Under the pieces are notes generated by a model. That model saw only the letters and a list, made by a program, of their open reading frames with translations, was not told where the DNA came from and did no database searches. Positions 25,368 to 32,813 of a stretch of DNA of 53,521 bases are shown one piece after another. Position 1 is the first letter of the stretch, and each line of letters starts with the position of its first letter. The position numbers were made by a program, and so were the translations under genes. This DNA comes from Chloroflexota bacterium (GTDB taxonomy: Bacteria; Chloroflexota; Anaerolineae; Promineifilales; Promineifilaceae). Location: the NCBI GenBank assembly GCA_018004935.1, contig JAGNBF010000048.1, forward strand, positions 1 to 53,521, in the 5' to 3' direction.

Positions 25368-27584
25368 TTATGCTTCCCGGTACAACAAACGCAACCCATT
25401 CGCCGTTACCAGCAATGATGTCCCCATATCAGCCAGCACCGCCAGCCACATCGTACCCGAACCAGCCAGCACCAGGAGCAAGAATATCCCTTTGATCCCC
25501 AGACTAAAGGCAATATTGGCCCAAATGGTGCGCATGGTAGCCTGGCTGAGACGCACGGCAAAGGGGAGACGCCTCAGATCATCCTGCATCAGGGCGATAT
25601 CGGCTGTTTCCATAGCCTGGGCTGTGCCGCCCGCGCCAATGGCAATGCCTACAGCCGCAGTAGCCAGGGCTGGAGCGTCATTGATGCCATCACCTACCAT
25701 AGCAATGGGGCCAACGGCCTTTTGTAACATTTGTACCTGGGCCACTTTATTTTCCGGTAGGAGATTGGCCTGCACCTGGCTAACGCCCACTGCCCGAGCA
25801 ATGGCCTGAGCGGTGGTGTGATTATCACCAGTAAGCATGATCAAATGGTGGATGCCGAGGGTTTGCAGTTGGGCCAGAGCGTCCCGACTGCTGGGGCGCA
25901 CGGTGTCTTGTACGGTAATGAACCCCTGGTATTCCCCATTACGGCTGATGAGTAAAGGTGTATGACCTTGCGCGGCCGCATTCTCCGCCCAGGCACATAT
26001 TGTTTCGTCATGGGGAATATGTTGCTCAAAAAAGGCATGACTTCCCACCATAATGGTTTGCCCATTCACCTGCCCGGTTACACCCTGACCAACAAGAGCC
26101 TGGACACCCTGGGCTGAATATTTATACAAAAGCCCTTGTTGATCCGCGGCCGCGACTACTGCCTGGGCCAAAGGATGTTCACTTTGTTGTTCCACTGCTC
26201 CGGCTAAGGCTAATAAATCGGTACAGGCCGCACATCCGACTTCGTGTCCCTGGCACTGAGCCGCTTGCACCGCCACAACCGTTGGTTGCCCAGTGGTCAG
26301 CGTTCCCGTTTTATCAAAGGCTATTGCCTTGATACGGCTCAGGGTTTCCAGATGTGCGCCCCCTTTTATCAGAACCCCATGCCGGGCGGCGTTGCTAATG
26401 GCACTGATCAGGCTTACCGGGGTACTGATCACCAGCGCACAAGGGCAGGCCACCACCAACAACGCTAACCCCCGGTACAGCCAGCCTTTGCTCTCCGGGT
26501 CAGGATTCCAAAACGGCTGATCAAAAAGGAGTGGGGGAAGTAAGGCGACCAAAACAGCTAACACAACAACGACCGGTGTATAGTAGCGGGCAAACTGGTC
26601 TACTAACCGTTGTGCCGGGGCACGTTTTTCTTGAGCTTCTTCCACCATTTGAATGAGGCGGCTGATGGTATTATCAGTGGCCAGATGGGTGACAGTGATT
26701 TCGAGCGCGGCCGCGCCGTTGATAGTGCCAGCGAAAACCGTCTCGCCTACACCTTTCGCTACCGGAATACTTTCTCCGGTGATAGGGGCCTGATTCACCG
26801 CCGATTGCCCGGCTATCACCTGGCCATCCATAGGGATTCGCTCTCCTGGTTTCACCAAAATCACATCGCCAATCTGTAAAGTGCTGATGGGGCACGTTTC
26901 TTGAAATGACAGACCAACCAGGGGTAAGGTGAGCGTGGTTGCGGCTACCGGCGCGGCCTGGCGGATACGGGTAGCCGTTTGGGGCACAACCTCCATTAAA
27001 CCCCGGATAGAACGGCGGGCGCGATCCGCCGAATATCCTTCTAGCGCCTCGCCCAGGGCAAATAAAACCATCACCATACCCGCTTCGGTGTAAGCCCCAA
27101 TAATAACCGCCCCCACAGCCGCCAGGCTCATCAGGGTGTTGATGGTAATTTCCTGGTTTTGCCAGAAAGAACGGGCACCCCGTTGCATGATGGGCCAACC
27201 CGCCAGCGTCAGTGCGATAAGGGAGCAAAGGTTGATCCAGGTGGCTTCTTGTTGCAGAAATTCGCCCCCAATGAGGCCGGGCAACATGAAGATGCCCCCT
27301 AACAAAGCTTGCCGGGTGTCCGGGCGTCCCCAGAGGTAAGGAAGCAGAGAGAGGGCCGGAGTAGGCGTAGCGGCCGCGGGTTCGGCTACGGTATAGCCCA
27401 AAGCTTCTACTTTAGCCTGTACCTGTTCTGGCTGGGCCGTACCTTGCACCCGTAATTTACCAGTGGTGAAATTGATTTCGCATATGGTGACGCCAGTTAT
27501 CTGGCGTACCCCTTTTTCGATGGTCTGGGCACAATGGGCACAATCCATTCCTTCAACTTGTAGGGTAAACGTATTTTCCGACAT
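25368..27584 (-). CDS. cadA: Zn/Cd/Pb-type heavy-metal P-type ATPase
   Basis: 738 residues. An N-terminal HMA domain has the metal site GMDCAHC (C15, C18). Core P1B-ATPase motifs follow: TGES (269-272), the transmembrane CPC at 380-382, the phosphorylation site DKTGT at D424, HP (470-471) and GDGIND. The CPC motif plus a DMG motif in the last span (LADMGTS) point to the Zn/Cd/Pb subgroup rather than copper. An extra cysteine-rich stretch, CQGHEVGCAAC (about 444-454), sits in the nucleotide-binding domain and is unusual. It exports divalent metal across the cytoplasmic membrane. No regulator gene is adjacent. Confidence 0.95.
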   Translation of the reverse strand: MSENTFTLQVEGMDCAHCAQTIEKGVRQITGVTICEINFTTGKLRVQGTAQPEQVQAKVEALGYTVAEPAAATPTPALSLLPYLWGRPDTRQALLGGIFMLPGLIGGEFLQQEATWINLCSLIALTLAGWPIMQRGARSFWQNQEITINTLMSLAAVGAVIIGAYTEAGMVMVLFALGEALEGYSADRARRSIRGLMEVVPQTATRIRQAAPVAATTLTLPLVGLSFQETCPISTLQIGDVILVKPGERIPMDGQVIAGQSAVNQAPITGESIPVAKGVGETVFAGTINGAAALEITVTHLATDNTISRLIQMVEEAQEKRAPAQRLVDQFARYYTPVVVVLAVLVALLPPLLFDQPFWNPDPESKGWLYRGLALLVVACPCALVISTPVSLISAISNAARHGVLIKGGAHLETLSRIKAIAFDKTGTLTTGQPTVVAVQAAQCQGHEVGCAACTDLLALAGAVEQQSEHPLAQAVVAAADQQGLLYKYSAQGVQALVGQGVTGQVNGQTIMVGSHAFFEQHIPHDETICAWAENAAAQGHTPLLISRNGEYQGFITVQDTVRPSSRDALAQLQTLGIHHLIMLTGDNHTTAQAIARAVGVSQVQANLLPENKVAQVQMLQKAVGPIAMVGDGINDAPALATAAVGIAIGAGGTAQAMETADIALMQDDLRRLPFAVRLSQATMRTIWANIAFSLGIKGIFLLLVLAGSGTMWLAVLADMGTSLLVTANGLRLLYREA

Positions 27585-27598
27585 GTTCGCCTCAATAA

Positions 27599-27733
27599 CG
27601 GATTTGGGCGTGGTTCAAAAGTCGGCAAATGGTGCTTAACACTTTGTAGGGCGATTTGGTCAATCGCCCACGAGACGATTTACCAAATCGTCCTACAAAT
27701 TTGTAAAGCTGACCTGAACCATGCCCGGATTTG
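27599..27733. mobile_element. 119-bp MITE with 8-bp target duplication (copy 1)
   Basis: The element is 27607-27725. Its ends are GGCGTGGTTC and GAACCATGCC (9 of 10 complementary), and it is flanked by perfect direct repeats CGGATTTG at 27599-27606 and 27726-27733. The core carries two hairpins, TGTAGGGCGATTTGGTCAAT and ACCAAATCGTCCTACA. It has the same length and ends as the copy at 32245-32363. It has no coding capacity, so a transposase in trans is needed; 8-bp duplications suit several DDE families. Confidence 0.92.
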
Positions 27734-27751
27734 TGATTGACGATTGACTAC

Positions 27752-27831
27752 GGGTTCGCCCGTAAATAACTTTTGAGTTTGTTGTGGCCGGTCTCCTGAC
27801 CGCGCCACCCAACTTAATCTTGAGCGAAGCC
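27752..27831. repeat. 80-bp palindromic repeat (GTGGCCGGTCTCC family)
   Basis: The ends are GGGTTCGCCCG and a degenerate GAGCGAAGCC, and the core is GTGGCCGGTCTCCTGACC. It is the inverse orientation of the copy at 22075-22154 and has the same 80-bp length. Confidence 0.7.
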
Positions 27832-28043
27832 TAAGTACAATTGACCGACTTTTGAACCGCGCCGGTTTTTCTCTTGTAGGGCATGAACTGGCTCAAGCAA
27901 AAACCCGGTTTCTCCAGCGAGGCTGTATAGTTATTCCCCAATACCCATTCAGCGCCGAGTTTAGTATTAGTATAAACCTTCAACCATAGTTCAATGTCAA
28001 GGGCATAACCACGATTTGAGTATACCCATAAATCGTGGGGCAC

Positions 28044-28076
28044 AGACCTGACAGGTTTCTAAAACCTGTCAGGTCT
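28044..28076. repeat. AGACCTGACAGG palindrome
   Basis: A perfect 15-bp inverted repeat (AGACCTGACAGGTTT at 28044-28058) with a 3-nt loop. A slightly degenerate copy is at 25307-25340. The region 27832-28043 before it holds no supported gene. Confidence 0.8.
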
Positions 28077-28121
28077 CCCACAAAACGTGGATATACTCCG
28101 TGATAACGTGACAAGTCTGGT

Positions 28122-28150
28122 TTGACAAAACTTTTCCTCTCTTGTATTTT
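28122..28150 (+). promoter_or_regulatory. Promoter of the proS leader
   Basis: TTGACA at 28122-28127 (perfect -35) and TATTTT at 28145-28150 are separated by exactly 17 bp. The predicted transcript start near 28157 leaves a leader of about 236 nt before proS. Confidence 0.75.
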
Positions 28151-28159
28151 ATGAGAGCT

Positions 28160-28246
28160 ATGAAACGAGGAAACAGTTTATCTACCCAGCAATACCCTAT
28201 CCCTAGCGGCCCCGTTGCTTGCGGGGCGGTTTCGTTGGCTGGTTGA
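28160..28246 (+). CDS. Possible proline-containing leader peptide of proS
   Basis: A 28-codon open frame from ATG 28160 to TGA 28246, followed at once by a second stop (TAG). It contains three Pro codons in six positions (28196-28198, 28202-28204, 28211-28213) in the segment YPIPSGP. The third lies in the first arm of the leader hairpin 28209-28227. The ATG would be only about 3 nt from the predicted transcript end and has no clear ribosome site, so translation would have to be nearly leaderless. Such an ORF can occur by chance; the case rests on its position within the attenuator. Confidence 0.3.
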   Translation: MKRGNSLSTQQYPIPSGPVACGAVSLAG

Positions 28247-28333
28247 TAGGTGTAAGATGATGGCCGTGTACGCGGCCGCGAACCCAACCTGACTGAATGA
28301 AACGCCCCACGAACAAACGGGGCGTTTTTTTTT
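28209..28333 (+). promoter_or_regulatory. Candidate transcription attenuator before proS
   Basis: Three mutually exclusive pairings are visible. Hairpin A is GCCCCG (28209-28214) with CGGGGC (28222-28227). The antiterminator pairs GGGGCGGTTTCGTT (28223-28236) with AATGAAACGCCCC (28296-28308), about 13 pairs with one bulge and one G-T. The intrinsic terminator pairs AAACGCCCC (28300-28308) with GGGGCGTTT (28319-28327), followed by nine T at 28325-28333. No plus-strand gene lies upstream, so the terminator must act on the proS leader itself. A small extra hairpin GGCCG/CGGCC lies at 28262-28276. No T-box consensus was found. Confidence 0.6.
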
Positions 28334-28392
28334 GAAAAGGAACTCAGTGCCTACGAATTCCCCTTCATTCACAAACTCAAACGAGGTGTTTT

Positions 28393-30159
28393 ATGCGTAT
28401 GTCTAAACGGTTTGGCCTTACCCTACGGGATGCCCCAGCCGATGTCGAAGTAAAAAGTCATCAACTCCTTTTGCGGGCGGGGTTTATTCGCCCGTTGGCC
28501 GCCGGGATTTTTAGCTACCTGCCCCTGGCAAAACGCTCCATCACCAAAATCGAGAACATCATGCGGGATGAGATGAATGCCATCGGCGGGCAGGAATTGA
28601 CCATGCCCGTTGTCCATCCGGCGGACATCTGGAAAGAAACAAAGCGATGGTACGAAATCGGCACGGAGATGGGCCGTTTCCTGGACAAGAACGAGCGGGA
28701 TATGGTTCTGGCGATGACCCACGAAGAAGTGGTGGCCGACCTGATCCGGCGGGAAATCCAGTCGTACCGGCAGTTGCCCCAGATGGTGTACCACATTCAA
28801 ACCAAATGGCGGGATGATCCGCGGCCGCGAGCCGGTCTCATCCGCGTGCGTGAGTTCACCATGTTGGACAGCTACACCCTGGACGCCAACGAACAAAGCC
28901 TGGATGAACAATACCGCGCCCATTATCAGGCCTACTTTAACATCTTCAACCGGGCTGGTATCAAAGCCATCGCGGTGGCTTCTGATGTGGGGATGATGGG
29001 CGGTTCGATGGCCCATGAGTACATGTACCTCACCCCCATCGGTGAAGATACCCTGGTGCTGTGTGACAACTGTGGCTACCACGCCAACCGGCAAATCGCT
29101 ATCTTCCAGAAAAACCAGGCCGCTACCGAAGAAGCGCAGGTCATTGAAAAAGTCGCCACCCCCAACGTCGCCACCATCGAGGCCCTGGCCGATTTCTTGG
29201 GTGTGCCCAAAGCCAAAACAGCCAAAGCAGTGTTTATGGTTGCCACCATGCGTGAAGCGGGCACAGAGACGCAAAAATTCGTCTTTGCCATCGTGCGTGG
29301 CGACATGGATGTGAACGAAACAAAGCTGACCAACGCCCTCAAAGCCCACGAACTGCGCCCGGCTCACCTGGAAGAAATCACGGCGATTGGGGCCGTGCCT
29401 GGTTATGCTTCGCCGGTGGGCCTGCCTGCCAATAAAAACGTCATCATCATTGTGGATGATACCATTCCCACTTCGCCCAATCTGGTGGCCGGGGCCAACG
29501 ATGCGGGCTATCACCTGCGTCATGTGAATTATGGCCGTGATTACAGCGCAGACATTGTGGCGGACATCGCGGCCGCGCAGGAAGGTGATGGTTGTCCCCG
29601 TTGCGGCACACCGGTCTACCTCTCCCGTGGGGTGGAAGTGGGCAATATTTTCAAACTGGGCACAAAGTACACAGCGGCTCTGGGTGGCAACTTCGTGGAC
29701 GAAGACGGCCAACTTAAACCGGTCATCATGGGGTCGTATGGCATCGGCGTGGGCCGGTTGCTGGCCTGCTCGGCTGAAGAAAACAACGACGACAAAGGGC
29801 TGACCTTGCCCATCAGCATCGCGCCGTACCATGTACATCTGGTAGGCATGGCGAAAATGGAAAAAGAGGCCGATCAGGTGTATGCGCAGTTGGTGGCCGC
29901 CGGGGTTGAGGTGCTGTTTGATGACCGGGATGAAAGTGCCGGGGTGAAGTTCAACGACGCCGACCTCATCGGTTTGCCCATCCGCCTGACCGTTGGCTCA
30001 CGGGCCTGGAAGGAAGGGGGCGTGGAGATGAAACTGCGCCGCAGTGATGAGCGCACCGTCCTGCCCCTGGATAACCTGGTGGGTGGGGTGAAGGCCCAGA
30101 TTGACGCCCTCTTCGCCGAAATCCAGGCTACCCTCATTCCCGTCCCGTTTGAAGCGTAA
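28393..30159 (+). CDS. proS: Prolyl-tRNA synthetase (bacterial type)
   Basis: 588 residues, usual length for the bacterial form with an editing insertion. Class II motif 1 lies in the N-terminal helix region, motif 2 around REFTMLDSYTLD, and motif 3 GSYGIGVGRLL. The insertion domain (about 225-400; KAKTAKAVFMV, KNVIIIVDDT) resembles YbaK and removes mischarged alanine. It ends with the anticodon-binding domain (YHVHLVGMAKMEKEADQVYAQL). Expression is probably set by the attenuator just upstream. The octamer GCGGCCGC at 28821 is read within the conserved RDDPRPRAG segment. Confidence 0.97.
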   Translation: MRMSKRFGLTLRDAPADVEVKSHQLLLRAGFIRPLAAGIFSYLPLAKRSITKIENIMRDEMNAIGGQELTMPVVHPADIWKETKRWYEIGTEMGRFLDKNERDMVLAMTHEEVVADLIRREIQSYRQLPQMVYHIQTKWRDDPRPRAGLIRVREFTMLDSYTLDANEQSLDEQYRAHYQAYFNIFNRAGIKAIAVASDVGMMGGSMAHEYMYLTPIGEDTLVLCDNCGYHANRQIAIFQKNQAATEEAQVIEKVATPNVATIEALADFLGVPKAKTAKAVFMVATMREAGTETQKFVFAIVRGDMDVNETKLTNALKAHELRPAHLEEITAIGAVPGYASPVGLPANKNVIIIVDDTIPTSPNLVAGANDAGYHLRHVNYGRDYSADIVADIAAAQEGDGCPRCGTPVYLSRGVEVGNIFKLGTKYTAALGGNFVDEDGQLKPVIMGSYGIGVGRLLACSAEENNDDKGLTLPISIAPYHVHLVGMAKMEKEADQVYAQLVAAGVEVLFDDRDESAGVKFNDADLIGLPIRLTVGSRAWKEGGVEMKLRRSDERTVLPLDNLVGGVKAQIDALFAEIQATLIPVPFEA

Positions 30160-30164
30160 GATTT

Positions 30165-30240
30165 TTGTACACGGATTTCACGGTAGGCACGCCACGAAGT
30201 GATGAACACGAATGGGTTTTGTCCGTGAAATCCGTGTATG
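30165..30240. repeat. Inverted repeat ACACGGATTTCACGG
   Basis: Arms ACACGGATTTCACGG (about 30170-30184) and CCGTGAAATCCGTGT (about 30223-30237) enclose a short spacer with GAACACGAATGGG. It lies between proS and the toxin-antitoxin pair and could fold as a terminator-like hairpin, without a T-run. Confidence 0.65.
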
Positions 30241-30259
30241 ATTATTGTGGAGGTGGATG

Positions 30260-30490
30260 ATGAGTACCAAAGAGTTACTTGTTTCCCAAATAGACGGATT
30301 GAGTCAGGATGAATTAGAAGAAATATATGCTTTTGTGAAGCAGTATTTAGCTTCACGCAAGCAAGAAAAAACACGCCCCGGTTTTTTAGAACGCTTAGGG
30401 AAAATCCAGATTGATGGCCCAGAAGATTTTGCCGAAAATATTGACCTTTATTTGAGTGGAGAAAAGCAAATTGTCCCCGCTGTTCATTGA
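30260..30490 (+). CDS. Putative antitoxin of a PIN-type pair
   Basis: 76 residues. The N-terminal half is helical (STKELLVSQIDGLSQDELEEIYAFVKQYL), the C-terminal half (PGFLERLGKIQIDGPEDFAENIDLYLSGEKQ) is the extended kind that usually wraps around a PIN toxin. It resembles small DUF2281/VapB-like antitoxins, but there is no clear DNA-binding motif that I can see. ATG 30260 is chosen since GGAGGT ends 5 nt before it; ATG 30257 is too close. It overlaps the toxin gene. Confidence 0.72.
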   Translation: MSTKELLVSQIDGLSQDELEEIYAFVKQYLASRKQEKTRPGFLERLGKIQIDGPEDFAENIDLYLSGEKQIVPAVH

Positions 30491-30884
30491 TACGGCTTAT
30501 ATTATTGCGCTTGTTAACCGCCGAGATAAATATCATCTACAGGCACAGAGTCTGGCAAAACAACATGCGCATACCCCTTTGGTGACAACAGATGCTGTTT
30601 TATTGGAAGTTGGCAATGCGTTAGCCCAATGTTTCCGTGTTGAAGCTGTCGCTATCATTGAGCAATTCCTAAAAAACCCGGAAATCGAGGTCGTTCATTT
30701 AACCCCACAACGATTTGCTTCAGCTTTTGCTATCTACAAAAAATATGTAGACAAGGAATGGGGATTAGTTGATTGCATTTCCTTTGCCGTTATGCAGGAA
30801 AGAGGCATTCAACACGCCTTAACATCCGATCACCATTTTGTTCAGGCTGGTTTTATCGCTTTGATGACGAGTGAGGCGAGATGA
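30471..30884 (+). CDS. PIN-domain ribonuclease toxin (VapC-like)
   Basis: 137 residues. The four acidic PIN positions are visible: D in LFIDTAYIIAL, E in LLEVGNAL, D in WGLVDCISF and D in LTSDHHF. PIN toxins cut tRNA or mRNA with a metal ion. TTG 30471 is proposed because GGAG sits 9 nt upstream and the family starts SPLFIDT; GTG 30456 gives five more residues. It overlaps the antitoxin by 20 bp, and its stop overlaps the wecB start as ATGA, which ties the toxin to expression of wecB. Confidence 0.85.
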   Translation: MSPLFIDTAYIIALVNRRDKYHLQAQSLAKQHAHTPLVTTDAVLLEVGNALAQCFRVEAVAIIEQFLKNPEIEVVHLTPQRFASAFAIYKKYVDKEWGLVDCISFAVMQERGIQHALTSDHHFVQAGFIALMTSEAR

Positions 30885-31930
30885 AAATAGTTTCGATTGT
30901 GGGTGCGCGGCCGCAATTCATCAAAGCCGCTCCCGTTAGCACCACCCTACGCCAGCAGTTCACCGAAATCCTGGTTCACACCGGCCAACATTACGATCAC
31001 GGCATGTCGGCGGTCTTTTTCCAGGAGCTAGGCATCCCGGAACCGGAGTACAACCTGGGCATCGGCTCTGGGTCGCACGGGCAACAGACGGGACAGATGT
31101 TGGCGGCGATTGAGGCGGTGTTGGTGCAGGAGAAGCCGGATTGGTTGCTGGTGTATGGGGATACGAACTCCACGCTGGCGGGGGCGCTCGCGGCCGCGAA
31201 ACTCCACATCCCCATCGCCCACATCGAAGCCGGGCTACGCAGTTTTAACCGCACCATGCCCGAAGAGATCAACCGCATCCTCACCGACCATTGCTCTACA
31301 CACCTCTTTTGCCCCACCCAGACCGCCGTAGACAATCTGGCGACCGAGGGCATCCACAAGGGCGTTCACCTCGTCGGCGATGTGATGGTAGATGCGTTGT
31401 ATTACTTTCTGCCCAAAGCAGAAAACTCCCCCATTTTGAGCCAAAATCAGCTTGCCCCCCAGGAATACGTTCTGGCGACCATTCACCGGGCCAATAACAC
31501 TGACAGTGCCGAAGCATTGGCCCAGGTGCTGGCCTGTCTGGAGCAAAGCCCCTGGCCTGTGGTCTGGCCGATTCATCCCCGCACCGCGGCCGCACTGCAC
31601 CGTTTCGCCCTTACTCCCCCCACCAACGTCCGGCTCATCCCCCCGGTGGGCTACCTGGAGATGTTGGCGTTGGAGAAAAACGCCCGCTTCATCCTGACTG
31701 ATTCCGGCGGGGTGCAGAAAGAGGCGTATATCTTTGCCGTGCCCTGCATCACTTTGCGTGAGGATACGGAGTGGGTGGAGACGGTGGCCCAGGGGTGGAA
31801 CACGCTCACGGGGTCGGATGTGGCGAAGGTGGGGGCGGCTCTGGCGCGGCCGCGCCCCGACACCTTGCCGCTACCTGTTTTTGGCGACGGCGCGGCCGCG
31901 GACAAAATCGCTTACCACTTGAACCAATGA
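30881..31930 (+). CDS. wecB: UDP-N-acetylglucosamine 2-epimerase (non-hydrolysing)
   Basis: 349 residues. WecB converts UDP-GlcNAc to UDP-ManNAc for surface polysaccharide. Conserved segments are GARPQFIKAAP, HTGQHYD, HIEAGLRSFNRTMPEEINR, PIHPRT and DSGGVQKEA. It is translationally coupled to the PIN toxin gene (4-bp overlap) and has no own ribosome site in the spacer. Five GCGGCCGC octamers lie in this one gene, the first in the codons of GARPQF. No other polysaccharide genes are adjacent. Confidence 0.95.
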   Translation: MKIVSIVGARPQFIKAAPVSTTLRQQFTEILVHTGQHYDHGMSAVFFQELGIPEPEYNLGIGSGSHGQQTGQMLAAIEAVLVQEKPDWLLVYGDTNSTLAGALAAAKLHIPIAHIEAGLRSFNRTMPEEINRILTDHCSTHLFCPTQTAVDNLATEGIHKGVHLVGDVMVDALYYFLPKAENSPILSQNQLAPQEYVLATIHRANNTDSAEALAQVLACLEQSPWPVVWPIHPRTAAALHRFALTPPTNVRLIPPVGYLEMLALEKNARFILTDSGGVQKEAYIFAVPCITLREDTEWVETVAQGWNTLTGSDVAKVGAALARPRPDTLPLPVFGDGAAADKIAYHLNQ

Positions 31931-32003
31931 AGACCCAGCGTGAATATGCTACAATCAACGCTGAATCCGGGAGAAGATAACCACCTTGATTGGAGAGTGT
32001 AAC

Positions 32004-32300
32004 ATGAGCGAGAAAATAATCGGTCGCTACATCATCACCGATCCCCAAATTTGTCATGGTAAGCCAACGTTTCGCGGGACACGAATCATGGTTTCTCAAG
32101 TTTTAGATCAGATATCTAAGGGAATGGCCTGGGAAACGATTATCGAAGAGTGGAACGGCAAAGTGTCACGGGATGCCCTGGCCGAAGCGGTGCGTCTGGC
32201 CAGTCTAGCTTTTGTTGAACATGCGGACGACTATACCTTACAACGGCGTGGTTCAAAAATCGCTAAACGGTGCTTAACATTTTGTAGGGCGATTTGGTAA
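32004..32300 (+). pseudogene. DUF433 antitoxin, C-terminus replaced by MITE insertion
   Basis: The DUF433 core is intact: IITDPQICHGKPTFRGTRIM, VLDQISKGMAWETIIEEW and SRDALAEAVRLASLAFVEH. The coding sequence runs into the 119-bp MITE at 32245 after DDYTLQ and ends with foreign residues at 32300. Removing the element and one duplicated octamer restores a frame that ends QPIPA-stop, whose TGA overlaps the ATG at 32382 as ATGA. DUF433 proteins are the usual partners of DUF5615 PIN-like toxins, and such a gene follows. The shortened protein may still fold. ATG 32004 is used; a longer start at 31986 exists. Confidence 0.8.
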
Positions 32301-32371
32301 ATCGCCCAGTGGACGATTTGCCAAATCGTCCTACAAATTTGTAAAACTGACTTGAACCACGCCCTTACAAC
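32237..32371. mobile_element. 119-bp MITE with 8-bp target duplication (copy 2)
   Basis: The element is 32245-32363, with perfect 10-bp ends GGCGTGGTTC and GAACCACGCC and flanking duplications CTTACAAC at 32237-32244 and 32364-32371. Its core is about 90% identical to copy 1 at 27607-27725. It interrupts the DUF433 gene seven codons before its original stop. Confidence 0.95.
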
Positions 32372-32381
32372 CAATTCCGGC

Positions 32382-32765
32382 ATGATTATTATTGACGAAC
32401 ACTTTCCTGAAAGCCAAAGACAGATTCTACAGAAATGGCAGGTTGCCTTTCGGCAAATAGGCTACGAGACAGGAAGAAGTGGAATGAAAGACGATGAAAT
32501 CATTCCCTACCTGTTGCAATTGCGTTAGCCCACCCTTTTCACACTAGATGCAGGTTTTTTCAGGCGAGTGTTATGTCATTCCAAATACGGCCTCTTTTTT
32601 CTGGATGTGGAGCAATATGAAGCGGCCACATTCATATGTCGTGTTCTCCGCCATCCGGCTTTTGATACCCATGCCAGGCGTATGGGTTATGTGGCCCGAG
32701 TTTCGCATACCGGATTCAGTGTGTGGACAGTTAACAGTGAGAACAAAACCCCAATCAATTGGTAA
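32382..32765 (+). pseudogene. DUF5615 PIN-like toxin with internal amber codon
   Basis: In one frame the DNA encodes IIIDEHFPESQRQILQKW ... MKDDEIIPYLLQLR, then TAG at 32526-32528, then PTLFTLDAGFFRRV and on to NKTPINW-stop. Acidic residues DEH, DDE and LDAGFF match the DUF5615/Mut7-C PIN-like fold. The stop divides the protein at residue 49, so the toxin should be inactive unless the codon is read through. An internal ATG/TTG at 32568 could give only the C-terminal half, without the active site. It follows the broken DUF433 gene and formed a pair with it. Confidence 0.78.
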
Positions 32766-32813
32766 GCGGCGCACTTTCAGCCAATTATTTCTGGCATTTA
32801 CTACAAACTGAAC

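Noticed and set aside
28160-28333. T-box riboswitch before proS
   Set aside because: The conserved T-box sequence (TGGNACCGCG-like) and a convincing stem I with specifier loop were not found; only the terminator/antiterminator arrangement is supported.
28423-29838. 471-codon minus-strand frame opposite proS
   Set aside because: It is a shadow of the codon bias of proS; His/Gly-rich, with no family resemblance.
32568-32765. Independent small gene
   Set aside because: It is in frame with 32382-32525 across a single TAG and completes the DUF5615 pattern, so it is the second half of a pseudogene.
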